DNA of 64,000 bases from Pseudidiomarina salinarum (GCF_000753715.1 NZ_JPER01000001.1:62001-126000), one strand, 5' to 3'. Positions 1 to 10,267 are shown, numbered from the stretch's first letter. Program-made: numbers and translations. The notes: generated from the sequence alone by a model not told the origin.

Positions 1-92
1 GCGTTCCAGCCCCTTATAACCTGGTAGTCCCGCCACATTACTATCTTGATGATGAAAACATTCGGATTGGTGAAGACGGGGAGCAAGCCTGA
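1..92 (+). CDS. petA: Rieske iron-sulfur subunit of cytochrome bc1, C-terminal end only
   Basis: The reading frame entering from the left edge translates to a tail containing VPAPYNLVVPPHYYLDD and ENIRIGED before a TGA stop. This is the characteristic last stretch of bacterial Rieske proteins, which carry the 2Fe-2S cluster that takes electrons from ubiquinol at the bc1 complex. The cluster-binding Cys/His motifs lie outside the window. The stop shares one base with the petB start (TGATG), so the genes are translationally coupled. Only 29 codons are visible; the call rests on this tail and the petBC context. Confidence 0.85.
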   Translation, partial: VPAPYNLVVPPHYYLDDENIRIGEDGEQA

Positions 93-1354
93 TGGGTAAA
101 TTAGTTGACTGGATTGACGAACGTATTCCGATGTCCAAGACGATGAAAATTCACGTGACGGAATATCCGGCACCGAAGAATTTCAACGTCTGGTATATTT
201 TCGGCTCACTGGCCATGCTGGTACTGGTTAATCAGATCCTCACGGGTATCTGGCTGACCATGAATTACGTCCCGACTGCTGACGGGGCTTTCCGCTCAGT
301 CGAATACATCATGCGTGATGTCGAGTTCGGCTGGCTGTTGCGTTATATGCACTCCACCGGTGCCTCGGCATTCTTCGTGGTGGTTTATCTGCATATGTTC
401 CGCGGCATGATGTACGGTTCCTATCAGAAACCGCGCGAACTGATCTGGATTTTCGGCATGCTGATTTTCCTGGTGCTGATGGCTGAAGCCTTCATGGGTT
501 ATCTGCTGCCATGGGGACAGATGTCCTACTGGGGCGCCCAGGTCATTATCTCGCTGTTCGGTGCCATTCCGTGGATTGGCGATGATCTGACCCTGTGGAT
601 CCGTGGTGATTATGTTATTTCCGGCGCCACCCTGAACCGTTTCTTTGCGCTGCATGTTATTGCGCTGCCGCTGGTACTGGTTATTCTGGTATTCCTGCAC
701 ATTGTTGCCTTGCACGAAGTCGGTTCCAATAACCCGGAAGGCATCTCGATTAAGAAGAAGAAAAACTCGGTACCTGACGAAGAGAAACCGAAGTTTAAAT
801 TCCACCACCGTTTTACCAGTAAATACGATATCGTCGATGCGATCCCGTTCTATCCGTACTATGTGGTGAAAGATATTTTCTGGGTGGGAATCTTCCTGTT
901 CTTCTTCAGTTACGTCATTTTCTTTAACCCGGCAATGGGCGGATTCTTCCTTGAGCCACCAAACTTTGAAGCGGCGAACCCGCTGAAAACACCTGAGCAT
1001 ATTGCTCCGGTCTGGTACTTCACCCCCTTCTACGCAATTTTGCGGGCGGTGCCCGATAAGTTGATGGGCGTGTTACTGATGTTTGGCGCTATTGTATTCC
1101 TGTTCCTGCTGCCATGGCTGGATCGTAGCAAGGTGCGGTCAATCCGCTACCGCAGCACCTTCCATAAAGTGAACCTGACGGTGTTTGTGATCAGCTTCAT
1201 TGTGCTGGGCTATCTGGGTGTGAAACCGGTAACAGAAGTGTATACCTTCCTTGCGCGGCTGTTCACGTTCTTGTACTTCGCTTTCTTTATTCTGCTGTGG
1301 TTCTACAGTAAGAACGAAAAAACGAAGCCAGTTCCAGAGAGGATTACTAAGTGA
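92..1354 (+). CDS. petB: Cytochrome b subunit of the bc1 complex
   Basis: This 420-residue polytopic inner-membrane protein carries the two b-type hemes of ubiquinol:cytochrome c oxidoreductase and forms the quinol-oxidising and quinone-reducing sites. The four heme-ligand histidines are visible as two pairs, about H87/H101 and H188/H203, in helices typical of the family. The Qo-site motif reads PVWY at about 306-309, where mitochondria and many alpha-proteobacteria have PEWY. Length is normal for a proteobacterial cytochrome b of the single-polypeptide type. It overlaps petA by one base at its start and petC by one base at its end, as expected for the petABC operon. Confidence 0.97.
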   Translation: MGKLVDWIDERIPMSKTMKIHVTEYPAPKNFNVWYIFGSLAMLVLVNQILTGIWLTMNYVPTADGAFRSVEYIMRDVEFGWLLRYMHSTGASAFFVVVYLHMFRGMMYGSYQKPRELIWIFGMLIFLVLMAEAFMGYLLPWGQMSYWGAQVIISLFGAIPWIGDDLTLWIRGDYVISGATLNRFFALHVIALPLVLVILVFLHIVALHEVGSNNPEGISIKKKKNSVPDEEKPKFKFHHRFTSKYDIVDAIPFYPYYVVKDIFWVGIFLFFFSYVIFFNPAMGGFFLEPPNFEAANPLKTPEHIAPVWYFTPFYAILRAVPDKLMGVLLMFGAIVFLFLLPWLDRSKVRSIRYRSTFHKVNLTVFVISFIVLGYLGVKPVTEVYTFLARLFTFLYFAFFILLWFYSKNEKTKPVPERITK

Positions 1355-2100
1355 TGAAAACATTATTCAGAACCTGCATCCTTGCCGCAGCATCACTCTG
1401 GTCAGTCGCTGTTTTAGCGGCTGGCCCAAATATCCCGCTGGATGAAGCCAAGGTTGATCTGCACGACAAAGCTTCACTGCAGCGTGGTGCGCAATTATTT
1501 ATGAATTACTGTCTGGGTTGCCACCAGATGCAGTATCAGCGTTACAACCGGACCTTTAATGATCTTGAGATCCCGTTGGAGCTGGGTGTTGAAAATTTGC
1601 AGTTTACCGGTGAAAAAGTCGGTGACCGGATCACGAATAATATGTCCGCGGACATGGCCGGCAACTGGTTTGGCACTGCTGCCCCGGATCTGACATTGGT
1701 ATCACGGGTGCGTGGCGCTGATTGGTTATACACCTATTTCCGCGCGTTCTATGCTGATGATTCACGGCCATTTGGCGTGAACAATGCGGTCTTCCCGAAT
1801 GTGGGTATGCCGCATGTGCTGCAAGAGTTACAAGGAGTTCCCCGCAAAACCTATGAGAGCCGTATGATTGACGGCGAGATGCAGGACGTTTATGTCGGCA
1901 TCAAAACAGACGGTAGCGGGACCATGAGTCCGGATGAATACGACCAGGCAATGCTGGATCTGACCAATTTTCTGGTCTACACCGGCGAGCCTATGCTGCT
2001 ACAGCAGCGCCGTTTAGGCTGGTATGTATTCGGGTTCTTATTCGTCTTTACGGTGTTCGCGTGGCTGTTGAAGCGCGAGTTTTTTAGAGACATTAAGTAA
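1354..2100 (+). CDS. petC: Cytochrome c1 subunit of the bc1 complex
   Basis: A 248-residue exported c-type cytochrome that passes electrons from the Rieske protein to soluble or membrane cytochrome c. It has an N-terminal signal peptide (about residues 1-22, ending VLAA), one heme-attachment motif C53-LG-C56-H57, a likely axial Met in NVGMPH, and a C-terminal membrane anchor (LGWYVFGFLFVFTVFAWLL) followed by basic residues. I chose the ATG at 1354, which shares its A with the petB stop and lies behind an AGAGAGG Shine-Dalgarno. A GTG three bases upstream (1351) is also in frame and cannot be excluded. Confidence 0.95.
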   Translation: MKTLFRTCILAAASLWSVAVLAAGPNIPLDEAKVDLHDKASLQRGAQLFMNYCLGCHQMQYQRYNRTFNDLEIPLELGVENLQFTGEKVGDRITNNMSADMAGNWFGTAAPDLTLVSRVRGADWLYTYFRAFYADDSRPFGVNNAVFPNVGMPHVLQELQGVPRKTYESRMIDGEMQDVYVGIKTDGSGTMSPDEYDQAMLDLTNFLVYTGEPMLLQQRRLGWYVFGFLFVFTVFAWLLKREFFRDIK

Positions 2101-2121
2101 GCTAGTTTTATGGAGAGTAAC

Positions 2122-2751
2122 ATGTCGGTTGCGGCCAACAAGAGGTCAGTGATGACCTTGTACGCGAGCAAAGATGATTTACGTAGCCATCAGGTGCGTA
2201 TCGTGCTGGCGGAGAAAGGCGTCGGAGTTGAAATCACTTTTGTCGATCCGGATAACCGTCCGGAAGATTTACTTCAACTCAATCCGTATCCGGATGCGTT
2301 ACCGACGCTGGTCGATCGTGAGCTGGTGTTATATAACGCTCATATCATCATGGAATATCTTGATGAGCGCTTCCCGCATCCGCCGTTAATGCCTGTTTAT
2401 CCGGTCGCCCGTGGTACCAGTCGTCTGATGATGTATCGCATCGATCGTGACTGGTATGCACTGGCGGCGCAGATCGCCAAAGGTGGTAAGGGCGCTGATG
2501 CGGCACGGCAGGAACTGCGTGAGGGTATCCTCTCGCTGGCACCGATTTTTGCTGATTCTCCTTATTTTATGAGCGAAGAGTTCAGCCTCGTCGACTGTTA
2601 CCTGGCACCACTATTGTGGCGCTTGCCAGCCTATGGCATTCAAATCGACGGTGCCGGTTCAAAAGCTGTGAAAGCTTATATGGTTCGCGTGTTTGAGCGC
2701 GATTCATTCCAGGAGTCGCTGACAGAAAGTGAGCGGGACCTGGCACGGTGA
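2122..2751 (+). CDS. sspA: Stringent starvation protein A (RNA polymerase-associated)
   Basis: A 209-residue glutathione-S-transferase-fold protein that binds RNA polymerase and supports stationary-phase and acid-stress gene expression; it has no GST activity in studied homologues. The start VAANKRSVMTLYASKDDL, the block EYLDERFPHPPLMPVYPVAR and the block EFSLVDCYLAPLLWRLP match E. coli SspA almost residue for residue. The frame is open from 2110, but the ATG at 2122 is preferred because GGAG lies 7 bases before it and E. coli SspA begins at the equivalent residue. It lies 21 bases downstream of petC and overlaps sspB by 4 bases. Confidence 0.96.
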   Translation: MSVAANKRSVMTLYASKDDLRSHQVRIVLAEKGVGVEITFVDPDNRPEDLLQLNPYPDALPTLVDRELVLYNAHIIMEYLDERFPHPPLMPVYPVARGTSRLMMYRIDRDWYALAAQIAKGGKGADAARQELREGILSLAPIFADSPYFMSEEFSLVDCYLAPLLWRLPAYGIQIDGAGSKAVKAYMVRVFERDSFQESLTESERDLAR

Positions 2752-3170
2752 GTGATGTGACCGGTATGACCCCGCGCCGCCCGTATATGGTACGGGCGGT
2801 GTACGACTGGCTGGTGGACAATCAACTGACGCCCCATCTGGTCGTCGATGCCGAGCAACCTGGTTGTGAATTACCCTGGGAGTTTGTGCAGGACGGTCAG
2901 ATCGTTCTGAATATTGCACCAACCGCAGTGGGTCAGCTGCAACTGGGCAATGATCGTATTGAGTTCAGTGCACGCTTTTCCGGTAAACCCCATCGGGTAT
3001 GGGTACCTATGGCAGCGGTAATGGCACTTTATGCGCGTGAAAATGGCGCCGGTACCATCTTTGAAGATGAAGTATTTGAGAGTAATCCCACCCAGCCTGC
3101 TGAACCCGCTGAAGCTGAAGAAAATCAGCAAAGCCGCAAGCCGGGCTCACACCTGACTCTGGTTAAGTAA
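2748..3170 (+). CDS. sspB: ClpXP adaptor protein SspB
   Basis: A 140-residue adaptor that delivers ssrA-tagged proteins from stalled ribosomes to the ClpXP protease. The folded domain is clear: TPRRPYMVRAVYDWLVDNQ near the start, then DGQIVLNIAPTAVGQL and AVMALYARENGAGT. It is followed by a flexible acidic linker and a C-terminal HLTLVK tail corresponding to the ClpX-binding motif. The start is a GTG in a GTGA overlap with the sspA stop; an in-frame ATG at 2766 would give a slightly shorter protein. It converges on dolP with 15 bases between stops. Confidence 0.95.
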   Translation: MSDVTGMTPRRPYMVRAVYDWLVDNQLTPHLVVDAEQPGCELPWEFVQDGQIVLNIAPTAVGQLQLGNDRIEFSARFSGKPHRVWVPMAAVMALYARENGAGTIFEDEVFESNPTQPAEPAEAEENQQSRKPGSHLTLVK

Positions 3171-3185
3171 TCTCCCTGCTAGCCC

Positions 3186-3758
3186 TCAGATAATCTCAAA
3201 GGCATCAATGACGCGCTTTACGTCATTGGTATTACGCGCCAGTTCAATCGCGCGTTCGGCCTGAGCTTTTTCAACCAAACCCATCAGAAAAACTTCGCCG
3301 TTTTCGGTAACCACCTTGATCTTTGCTCCGCTAACCTCGTCATCAGCCAGTAGTTTGGTTTTGATCTTGCTGGTAATCCAGGTGTCTTTGGAAATGGTCG
3401 CCATCCCAATCACTTCGGTGACTCTGACTTCGTTATGCACCTGATCAACGCCTTTGGTGTCACGAGCGATTTGCTGAGCCAGTCGCTTTAGTGACTCATT
3501 GGGGGTCTGGCCCATGAGCAATACCCGGCGATTATAAGACACCACCTTGATGCGTGACTCCTCGAGCCGCTCCTCGCCCTGCAGCGCGGCGATGACCCGC
3601 ACCTCAACCGTCTGGTCATCAATCTGTGTGCCGACGGTACGGGTGTCAGCTGCCGAGTAAATTCCAACCGCCGTAGCGCCAATTACTGCTGCGGTACAAC
3701 CCGACAGGCTAACGACAACGGCTAATGCCAGTACCAGCTTAATGAGAGTTTTCATCAT
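3186..3758 (-). CDS. dolP: BON-domain outer-membrane lipoprotein DolP
   Basis: A 190-residue lipoprotein with a signal peptide ending in a lipobox (SLSGC, Cys at about 21) and two BON domains, the second visible around DTWITSKIKTKLLADDEV and VFLMGLVEKAQAERAI. E. coli DolP (YraP) binds anionic phospholipid at the inner face of the outer membrane and at division sites and supports envelope integrity and BamA function. The start ATG overlaps the diaA stop (ATGA) and sits 6 bases after AGGA. A second ATG follows directly. It is the last gene of the lpoA-yraN-diaA-dolP operon, the same order as in E. coli. Confidence 0.94.
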   Translation of the reverse strand: MMKTLIKLVLALAVVVSLSGCTAAVIGATAVGIYSAADTRTVGTQIDDQTVEVRVIAALQGEERLEESRIKVVSYNRRVLLMGQTPNESLKRLAQQIARDTKGVDQVHNEVRVTEVIGMATISKDTWITSKIKTKLLADDEVSGAKIKVVTENGEVFLMGLVEKAQAERAIELARNTNDVKRVIDAFEII

Positions 3759-4324
3759 TCAGATTCCTGTGGAAAAATTTGCTGTTCCGCCAGACTGCAA
3801 AGCATATTCACCAACTGGAGTAAGTGTTCACTCACCCGCGCGCTATTACGCGATGGGATACGAATTTCAACGTCTTCCGGACCCAGCAAGCCGGCCACAT
3901 CGACATCGGCATCGCTGGTCAGGGCAATAATCAGCATGCCGCGGGATAACGCGGCTTCCATGGCTTTACTCACCCGCGGGGCAGTGGTACCGGCATTAAG
4001 TGCCACTAGCACATCACCAGCCTGACCGGCCGCGAGAATTTGCTGAGCAAAGGTATATTCGTGTTCTTTAGAACCAAAATCAGCATGCAGCGCCTGCACC
4101 GGAAACGGTGGCCGGTCAAAGTGCAATCCGGTGAGCATAATATGCGCCAGGTGGCGGGCACTAGCATGGGCCATGCGTTCGCCACAGCAAAATACCGTAC
4201 GGCCGCTGAGCAAGGAATCAACCAGCAAGCCGGCGGCATTCATGACCGGCTCCTGCAGTAAATCGGCAGCTGCTATCTGCGTCTGAATACATTCCGTAAA
4301 AATGGCTTTAACGGGTTCGTGCAT
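3755..4324 (-). CDS. diaA: DnaA initiator-associating protein DiaA (SIS domain)
   Basis: A 189-residue SIS-domain (phosphosugar isomerase fold) protein. E. coli DiaA tetramers bind DnaA and promote ordered assembly of the initiation complex at oriC. Shared landmarks are FTECIQTQIAAAD at the N-terminus, the glycine/serine loops of the SIS domain, and the C-terminal block GLLGPEDVEIRIPS, nearly identical to E. coli. The middle of the SIS fold (CCGERMAHASARHL) diverges from the GNGxSAxxAQH pattern of isomerases, as expected for a non-enzymatic member. It lies 12 bases after yraN and overlaps dolP by 4 bases. Confidence 0.93.
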   Translation of the reverse strand: MHEPVKAIFTECIQTQIAAADLLQEPVMNAAGLLVDSLLSGRTVFCCGERMAHASARHLAHIMLTGLHFDRPPFPVQALHADFGSKEHEYTFAQQILAAGQAGDVLVALNAGTTAPRVSKAMEAALSRGMLIIALTSDADVDVAGLLGPEDVEIRIPSRNSARVSEHLLQLVNMLCSLAEQQIFPQESE

Positions 4325-4336
4325 AAAACCTCTGTT

Positions 4337-4687
4337 TTAAAATGCATCCGGTAACCACTGCAACTCGTACGGGAAGCCACTAATTGCGACCACGTCGAAA
4401 CGCAGGTTGGTGCGATGCTCGTTATATTTTGCTTTAATCAGATAAAATTGTGCAACCTGTCTGATCCGTCGACACTGTTTCTCAGTGATTTGTTCCACTA
4501 CTGTGGCTAAATTTTCATTGGCGCGGTATTTCACTTCCACAAACACCAGGATGTCCTGGTGCTGCATAACGAGATCAATTTCACCAATATCGCAACTGAA
4601 ATTCTTTTCAATGAGCTGCAGGCCCTGCTGCTCAAGATACTCGCAAGCCTGTTGTTCACCCAGGTTACCATCTGACTTTCGTGACAT
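4337..4687 (-). CDS. yraN: UPF0102 family protein YraN (predicted endonuclease-like)
   Basis: A 116-residue cytoplasmic protein of the UPF0102 family. The predicted restriction-endonuclease-like core is visible: GEQQACEYLEQQG, CDIGEIDLVMQHQDILVFVEVKYR (an Asp followed by Glu-x-Lys, the PD-(D/E)xK arrangement) and KQCRRIRQVAQFYL. The cellular function is not firmly established in the family, so nuclease activity is inferred from the fold. The start ATG is preceded by AAGGA. It lies 37 bases downstream of lpoA and 12 bases upstream of diaA in the same operon. Confidence 0.93.
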   Translation of the reverse strand: MSRKSDGNLGEQQACEYLEQQGLQLIEKNFSCDIGEIDLVMQHQDILVFVEVKYRANENLATVVEQITEKQCRRIRQVAQFYLIKAKYNEHRTNLRFDVVAISGFPYELQWLPDAF

Positions 4688-4724
4688 TCCTTGTCACCTC
4701 CGCGTCGATCATGCCGCAATGGCG

Positions 4725-6563
4725 TTAGTCGCTGAACGGCACCACCCGGTGACCGTCAAACCGTGCCCAGGACAAGCGCCGGTGAATGCGCTGGTCACGC
4801 ACCGAGAGTGTCCCGGTTAAACCGTCCATAGTAAAGCCCGGTACCATCTCTATCCAGGGCGCGCGCTCGGCAAACAACATACTATCGTGGCCAAAGGCTG
4901 CTAGCCGCGCCAGATCATAGCTCCAGTTGCGACGCAGCGTCAGGATGCGCTCCAGGGTTTCATGCTGGGGGTGATCCGGTAGTAACCAGGGTGCGTCAGT
5001 GAAGCGCACATTGTCCAGATCATTCTCGCTGACCTGGTTCGCGAGCGTATGGCTGGCGGAATTGGCATAGACCGGAATGGTCTGCATAAAGGGCGCGATA
5101 TTGACGTCAATAAAAGGTTTGAGCAGTCTTGTGTGTTCGATGCCACCAACCAGGTAAATCGCGTCAATATCACCGCGGCTGCGCGGGGTCGCATCGACAA
5201 TGATCTTACCGGCGGCAATTTTAACTTCCTGGATGCGTGCTTCGCTGGAGGCCACGCCAAGCTGCTCCTGCACCACGGCTTTCATATCTTCGGGTGTCTT
5301 ATAGCGCCCGTGGGCAACCGAAATCGACGGGTAGTGGTTTTGCCAGGTATTGGTAAATAAGGAAATTTGCTGCTGCCCGCGGCTATTGTCGGGAGCCAGA
5401 ATCAGAGGCTTTTTATAGCCCTGGGCCACCATAAAGTTCACAGCCTGGCGCAGCTCGGTCTCGCCGTCGAGCGCAAAATAGAGCCGCATCGGGTCGCTGC
5501 CAAGCAGCGATGGCGGTGGTTCATTAAGGGTCAGCCACAGCAGCTTGTCAGGCAGATAGGTAGGGTCAACTTTGGCTATGTTCTCTTTCAGAAGCGGACC
5601 AATCAGCAAATGCGTGGTTTCCGCCCGCAGCAATTCAGGCAGGTCAGCAAAGTTGAGTTGGTTGGTATCAATGGCTTCAATCCGCAACCGCTGTTGCTGG
5701 CTCAGTCGCATAACCATACCATCGAGCACTGCTTGTCCCTGTTCCCGGTACTGGCCGGTAAGAGGCAGTAATATGACAGCACGGCGATCAACCGCTGGTA
5801 TTGACACGTCGGTAAAACGTCGTGCGATGATCTGGGCCGGATGGTCGCTAAATTCGGCCTGCCAGCGTTGCAGCCGGGTGGTGACTTCAGTCGGCTCCCT
5901 TAGCCCCATATGTACGGCGCGTAGCAGCCGTTGCCAGCCAACGGCGGTTTTATCGCTGGGCACCTGAAGTTCAGCCGGGTCGGTAACCCGGCTCAGCAAT
6001 TGCCAGATAGCTTCAACGTCTTCGACTGCCTGATCATTGGCAATTAAGCGTAACTGATAGTTGGCAGCCTGGGTCCAGTTACGGCGGGCAATGTGGCTCT
6101 GTCGCGCCAACTCCAGCGTTGCTACCGCATAGGTTTCGGTCAGGCCGGGCGCTAACAAGGGTGCCAGCAGGGCATCGACCTGTTGCCATTGCTGCTGGTG
6201 GGCAGCAAACTGCGCCCGGAATAACGTATAACCATGGAGTTGGGTGCGCGTCAGTTGATTTGCGGTCACCAGCGGTTCGAGCTGGCTGAGTACCGCCGCG
6301 CTGGCCTGCCAGCGTTGTTCATATTGCAATGCGTCAACAGCTTCCAGCAGCAAATCAGTACGGCGATTGCCCTCAGCCTGGCGGGCTTTGCGCAGCAGTT
6401 CGTTGGCATCAGCCCGGGCGCGATCTTCGGCGCGCGGGGCCTCGTGATCAGCAACGCGATCGTCCTGAACCCGGTCGTCGGAATCGCGCGGACCTGCGGC
6501 ACAACCGGCAAGTCCGAGAATCACGATGCAGAGCAGCAACTTCTTTGGCACAATGGCATCCAT
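4725..6563 (-). CDS. lpoA: Outer-membrane lipoprotein LpoA, activator of PBP1A
   Basis: A 612-residue lipoprotein with an N-terminal signal and lipobox (LGLAGC, Cys about 21), a helical TPR-like N-terminal region (about 50-250) and a C-terminal domain of periplasmic-binding-protein fold that starts around RRAVILLPLTGQYREQGQAVLDGM. E. coli LpoA reaches through the peptidoglycan to stimulate the transpeptidase of PBP1A. This copy is somewhat shorter than the E. coli protein, mostly through a shorter linker between domains. It is the first gene of the operon and is divergent from rsmI, with a sigma-70-like promoter in the gap. Confidence 0.94.
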   Translation of the reverse strand: MDAIVPKKLLLCIVILGLAGCAAGPRDSDDRVQDDRVADHEAPRAEDRARADANELLRKARQAEGNRRTDLLLEAVDALQYEQRWQASAAVLSQLEPLVTANQLTRTQLHGYTLFRAQFAAHQQQWQQVDALLAPLLAPGLTETYAVATLELARQSHIARRNWTQAANYQLRLIANDQAVEDVEAIWQLLSRVTDPAELQVPSDKTAVGWQRLLRAVHMGLREPTEVTTRLQRWQAEFSDHPAQIIARRFTDVSIPAVDRRAVILLPLTGQYREQGQAVLDGMVMRLSQQQRLRIEAIDTNQLNFADLPELLRAETTHLLIGPLLKENIAKVDPTYLPDKLLWLTLNEPPPSLLGSDPMRLYFALDGETELRQAVNFMVAQGYKKPLILAPDNSRGQQQISLFTNTWQNHYPSISVAHGRYKTPEDMKAVVQEQLGVASSEARIQEVKIAAGKIIVDATPRSRGDIDAIYLVGGIEHTRLLKPFIDVNIAPFMQTIPVYANSASHTLANQVSENDLDNVRFTDAPWLLPDHPQHETLERILTLRRNWSYDLARLAAFGHDSMLFAERAPWIEMVPGFTMDGLTGTLSVRDQRIHRRLSWARFDGHRVVPFSD

Positions 6564-6586
6564 ATTTAGTCTATCCTGATAGGCCT

Positions 6587-6615
6587 ACTATAAACCCAGC
6601 GCCGATACGACACAA
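6587..6615 (-). promoter_or_regulatory. Probable sigma-70 promoter of the lpoA operon
   Basis: On the minus strand a TTGTGT hexamer (6615-6610) is followed after 17 bases by TATAGT (6592-6587), a 5 of 6 match to the -10 consensus. It ends about 24 bases upstream of the lpoA ATG, which is a sensible leader length. The -35 matches only in its TTG. No equally good element was seen for rsmI on the other strand. Confidence 0.5.
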
Positions 6616-6647
6616 CGCGCGGGGAACTATTCTTACGAGGAATTAAC

Positions 6648-7499
6648 ATGGCGCAGCCAGCGGTCGGAACCTTATACATAGTGCCTACCCCTATCGGTAA
6701 TCTTGCCGATATCAGCGAACGGGCACTGGCGGTACTGCGCGAAGTGAACGCCATTGCTGCCGAAGATACCCGCCATAGCGGACAGTTATTGCAGCATTAC
6801 GGCATTCGTAATGAACTTTTTGCACTGCATGAGCATAACGAACGACAGCGCACCGCTCATGTCATTGAGCGCCTGCAACAGGGGCAGTCACTGGCGCTCA
6901 TCAGCGATGCGGGTACGCCGCTTATCAGTGACCCGGGCTATGTGCTGGTGCAACAGTGTCGCGCCGCCGGCGTACCGGTGGTGGCCTTGCCGGGGCCCTG
7001 TGCTATTACCACCGCGTTGTCAGGAGCCGGACTGGCCACCGACCGCTTCACCTTCGAAGGGTTTTTACCCGCCAAAGGGCAGCAGCGGCGCAAAACGCTT
7101 AATGCACTGCTAGCTGAACCGCGTACTATGGTGTTTTATGAATCACCCCACCGCATTGTTGATGCGCTGGCAGATCTTCATGCCACCTTCGGTGCTGAGC
7201 GCAGCCTGGTGTTAGCGCGCGAACTGACAAAACAGTTTGAAACCTACTTAAGCGGTACTATTGCCGAAGTGGAAGCTGCGGTGCTGGCCGACTCTAATCA
7301 GCAGCGTGGCGAGATGGTGTTAATGCTTGCCGGCGCGCCACAGTCAACCAATAGCGATGATACCGGTCCGGCTTTGGCGACATTGCAGTTGCTTCGGCGC
7401 GAATTGCCACTGAAGAAAGCGGCAGCGCTGGCGGCAGAAATTCACGGCCAGCGCAAAAACACGCTTTATCAGCTGGCTCTGGAAGCTGAAAACGAGTAG
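6648..7499 (+). CDS. rsmI: 16S rRNA (cytidine-1402-2'-O)-methyltransferase
   Basis: A 283-residue SAM-dependent methyltransferase of the tetrapyrrole-methylase fold that 2'-O-methylates C1402 in the decoding centre of 16S rRNA. Diagnostic stretches are [19 protein letters not shown] at the N-terminus, [26 protein letters not shown] and [14 protein letters not shown]. The start is backed by GAGGA at good spacing. Its stop codon TAG (7497-7499) forms part of the apparent -10 hexamer of rnpB, which begins 11 bases downstream. It is divergent from lpoA, the E. coli arrangement. Confidence 0.96.
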   Translation: MAQPAVGTLYIVPTPIGNLADISERALAVLREVNAIAAEDTRHSGQLLQHYGIRNELFALHEHNERQRTAHVIERLQQGQSLALISDAGTPLISDPGYVLVQQCRAAGVPVVALPGPCAITTALSGAGLATDRFTFEGFLPAKGQQRRKTLNALLAEPRTMVFYESPHRIVDALADLHATFGAERSLVLARELTKQFETYLSGTIAEVEAAVLADSNQQRGEMVLMLAGAPQSTNSDDTGPALATLQLLRRELPLKKAAALAAEIHGQRKNTLYQLALEAENE

Positions 7500-7502
7500 A
7501 AT
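7474..7502 (+). promoter_or_regulatory. Probable rnpB promoter, -10 overlapping the rsmI stop codon
   Basis: TAGAAT at 7497-7502 matches the -10 consensus at 5 of 6 positions and is placed so that transcription would start at about 7509-7510, exactly where the RNase P RNA begins. The stop codon of rsmI lies inside this hexamer. The -35 region 17 bases upstream (TGGCTC, 7474-7479) is weak, so read-through from rsmI may also contribute. Confidence 0.5.
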
Positions 7503-7509
7503 GCACGCC

Positions 7510-7868
<359 letters not shown>

Positions 7869-10267
7869 CCTCTTTTCTCAAGCACTTTGCGATTGAAATC
7901 CTGCGCGAAGTGCATGAACTCATCAAGCGGCATGCCCGGACCATAAAAGAATCCCTGCTGGTAATGGCAATTCTGCGAACGCAGAAAGTCGACCTGAGTT
8001 TCTGTTTCCACCCCTTCGGCGACCACTTTCATGTCCAGGGTATGGGCAATTCGGATCAACACTTCAACCAGCGCCGTCTGCTGGCTGTTAAAAGGTACGT
8101 TCTGCAGGAAGCCCCGATCAATCTTGATGATATCAATAGGGTAAGAACGTAAATAATTCAGGCTTGAGTAACCGGTACCAAAATCATCAATGGCCAGATG
8201 CACGCCGGCCGCCCGCAGTTCACGCAGATTGGCCAACTGGCGTTCTTTATTGCGCATCAGCATCGATTCCGTAATTTCCAGCATCAACCGATCCGCCGGC
8301 ATATCCGCTGTTTTCAGTACCTGTAACCACTTGGCCGCGGCTTCCCGGTCATTAAATTCGCGTGGTGACCGGTTCACTGCAATGGTCACATCAAGATCAT
8401 CACTGCGCATGAGCTGCCAGTCTTTCACCACTTGTGACAGCACAAACTCACCCAGCCAGATGATGGCACCGGTTTTTTCAGCAATCGGAATAAACTCGGC
8501 CGGCGAGACCATGCCGCGGGTGGGGTGGTGCCAGCGGATCAGCGCTTCGCAGCGGGTCAGTAAACCACTATTGGTATCTATTACCGGCTGGTAGTAAACC
8601 CGGAACTCGTTCTGCTCAAGGCCGGTGATCATCTGATGATGCAGCGCAATATATTGCTCGGTACTCTGACGCAGGCCTTCGTCGAAAAAGTGCACGCTGA
8701 GCGAGCCCGTCGATTTCGCCGCGTACATGGCCAGTTCCGCCAGCTTGATCAGTTCCTGCACCTCAGTGGCATCCTGCGGGAACACAGTGATGCCGATACT
8801 GGCGGTCATATTAATATGGTTGTGTTCAATATCCAGGGTATTGAGCAGGTCACTCATAATCGCTTTAGCGCGCATTTCGGCCTGGGCCGGCTCATCGATA
8901 TCGCGCAGCACCACGGCGAATTCATCGCCGCCAATCCGCGCCAGTAAATCGTCTTCGCGAATGCTGCTGCGAATTCGCTGCGCCACATGCTGGAGCAGTT
9001 CATCACCGACGGCGTGACCCAGTGCGTCATTAATGTCGCGCAGCTGGTCAAGATCAAGGATGAGTACCGCGAATTGTTGCTCATGGCGGATACTGCTGCG
9101 GATGGTGCTGTCCAGTTGTTGCTGAAAATAGTTCCGGTTTGGCAGGTCCGTCAGCGGATCAAAGCGCGCCTGATAACCAATAGTATGCAGCGCCCGGCGC
9201 AACCGGTTCTGCGTAAGGATCAGGATCAGAAAAGCGATAACAATAAGGCCCGTCAATGCCAGCCCGATCGACCAGTGCAACAGATAGCTGTAATGCTGTT
9301 GCACCCATACGCCGCTGCGAGGGAAGGCAGCCAGCTCCCACTCGGCGCGGGGCAGGCGTACGCTGGTGGTTACGGCATCCTGGCTAAACAGGCTGTCAGG
9401 CCCGGCGAAGGCCGGTGCACGTTCGTTGTCGTTGGTTGCTTCATCAGCCACCGGGCGCACGGCAAATACGTATTCCGGGTGCTGAAAAAACTCGATGCGG
9501 TCCAACAGGTGCTGATGATCAATAACCAGCGAGGCAATACCCCAGAAGCTACGGTCATCATGGAAAATCGGCATGCGGGCAACCAGCGCTTGATTGCCTT
9601 GCACTAATTTAATCGGGCCGGTGAGCACCATGTCCTGGGCGCCAACGGTGCGCAGGATATCGCCGTACTGAGTCGGTGACGTACGGTAGTTAAAACCAAG
9701 CATCTGCTGGTTGCCCGCTGGCGGGTAGACAAAACTGATAATGAGGTCAGGTGCCAGGGCCAGATGCGAGATGTCTAAATCTGAGGTAATAAATTCGTCC
9801 ATGATGCGCTGCAGGCGCAGTCGATCGGGGGTGTCCTGCCAGAGAATTTCAGGTCGCAACGCGCGCAGCACCATGACATTGGCCTGGATTCGTTGCTCCA
9901 GTTGGGCTCGCATCGAGCTGATTTGTTCGGTGGCGCGGCGCTTTTCATATTCCAGCTGCTGTTGGCGTTCGCTGTCGACAATCAGGTAAACCGCGTATAG
10001 CAGCGCTGAGGCAATAAAAAACAAACCGGCAATATCACGCAATAAATGCCAGCGCGGACGGCTCCCACCGTGCTGGTCGGAGGCCGCCTGGGGAAGTTCT
10101 GTGTTCTTGTTGTGCAGGCTAAGCTCTGAAAGTTTGCGCAATGGTTTTATTATTATTTTTATTGGTTGTTGTAACAGACATCATCATGCAGAAGGCTTAT
10201 TCCGTCAAGACCTCTTGTCACGCCCGGGAGCTCGTGCGATCAGATAGCGCAAAGATTGTGTTTTTCC

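Noticed and set aside
10142-10267. Small RNA in the gap before mraZ
   Set aside because: No hairpin-plus-T-run or promoter pair beyond those assigned was seen.
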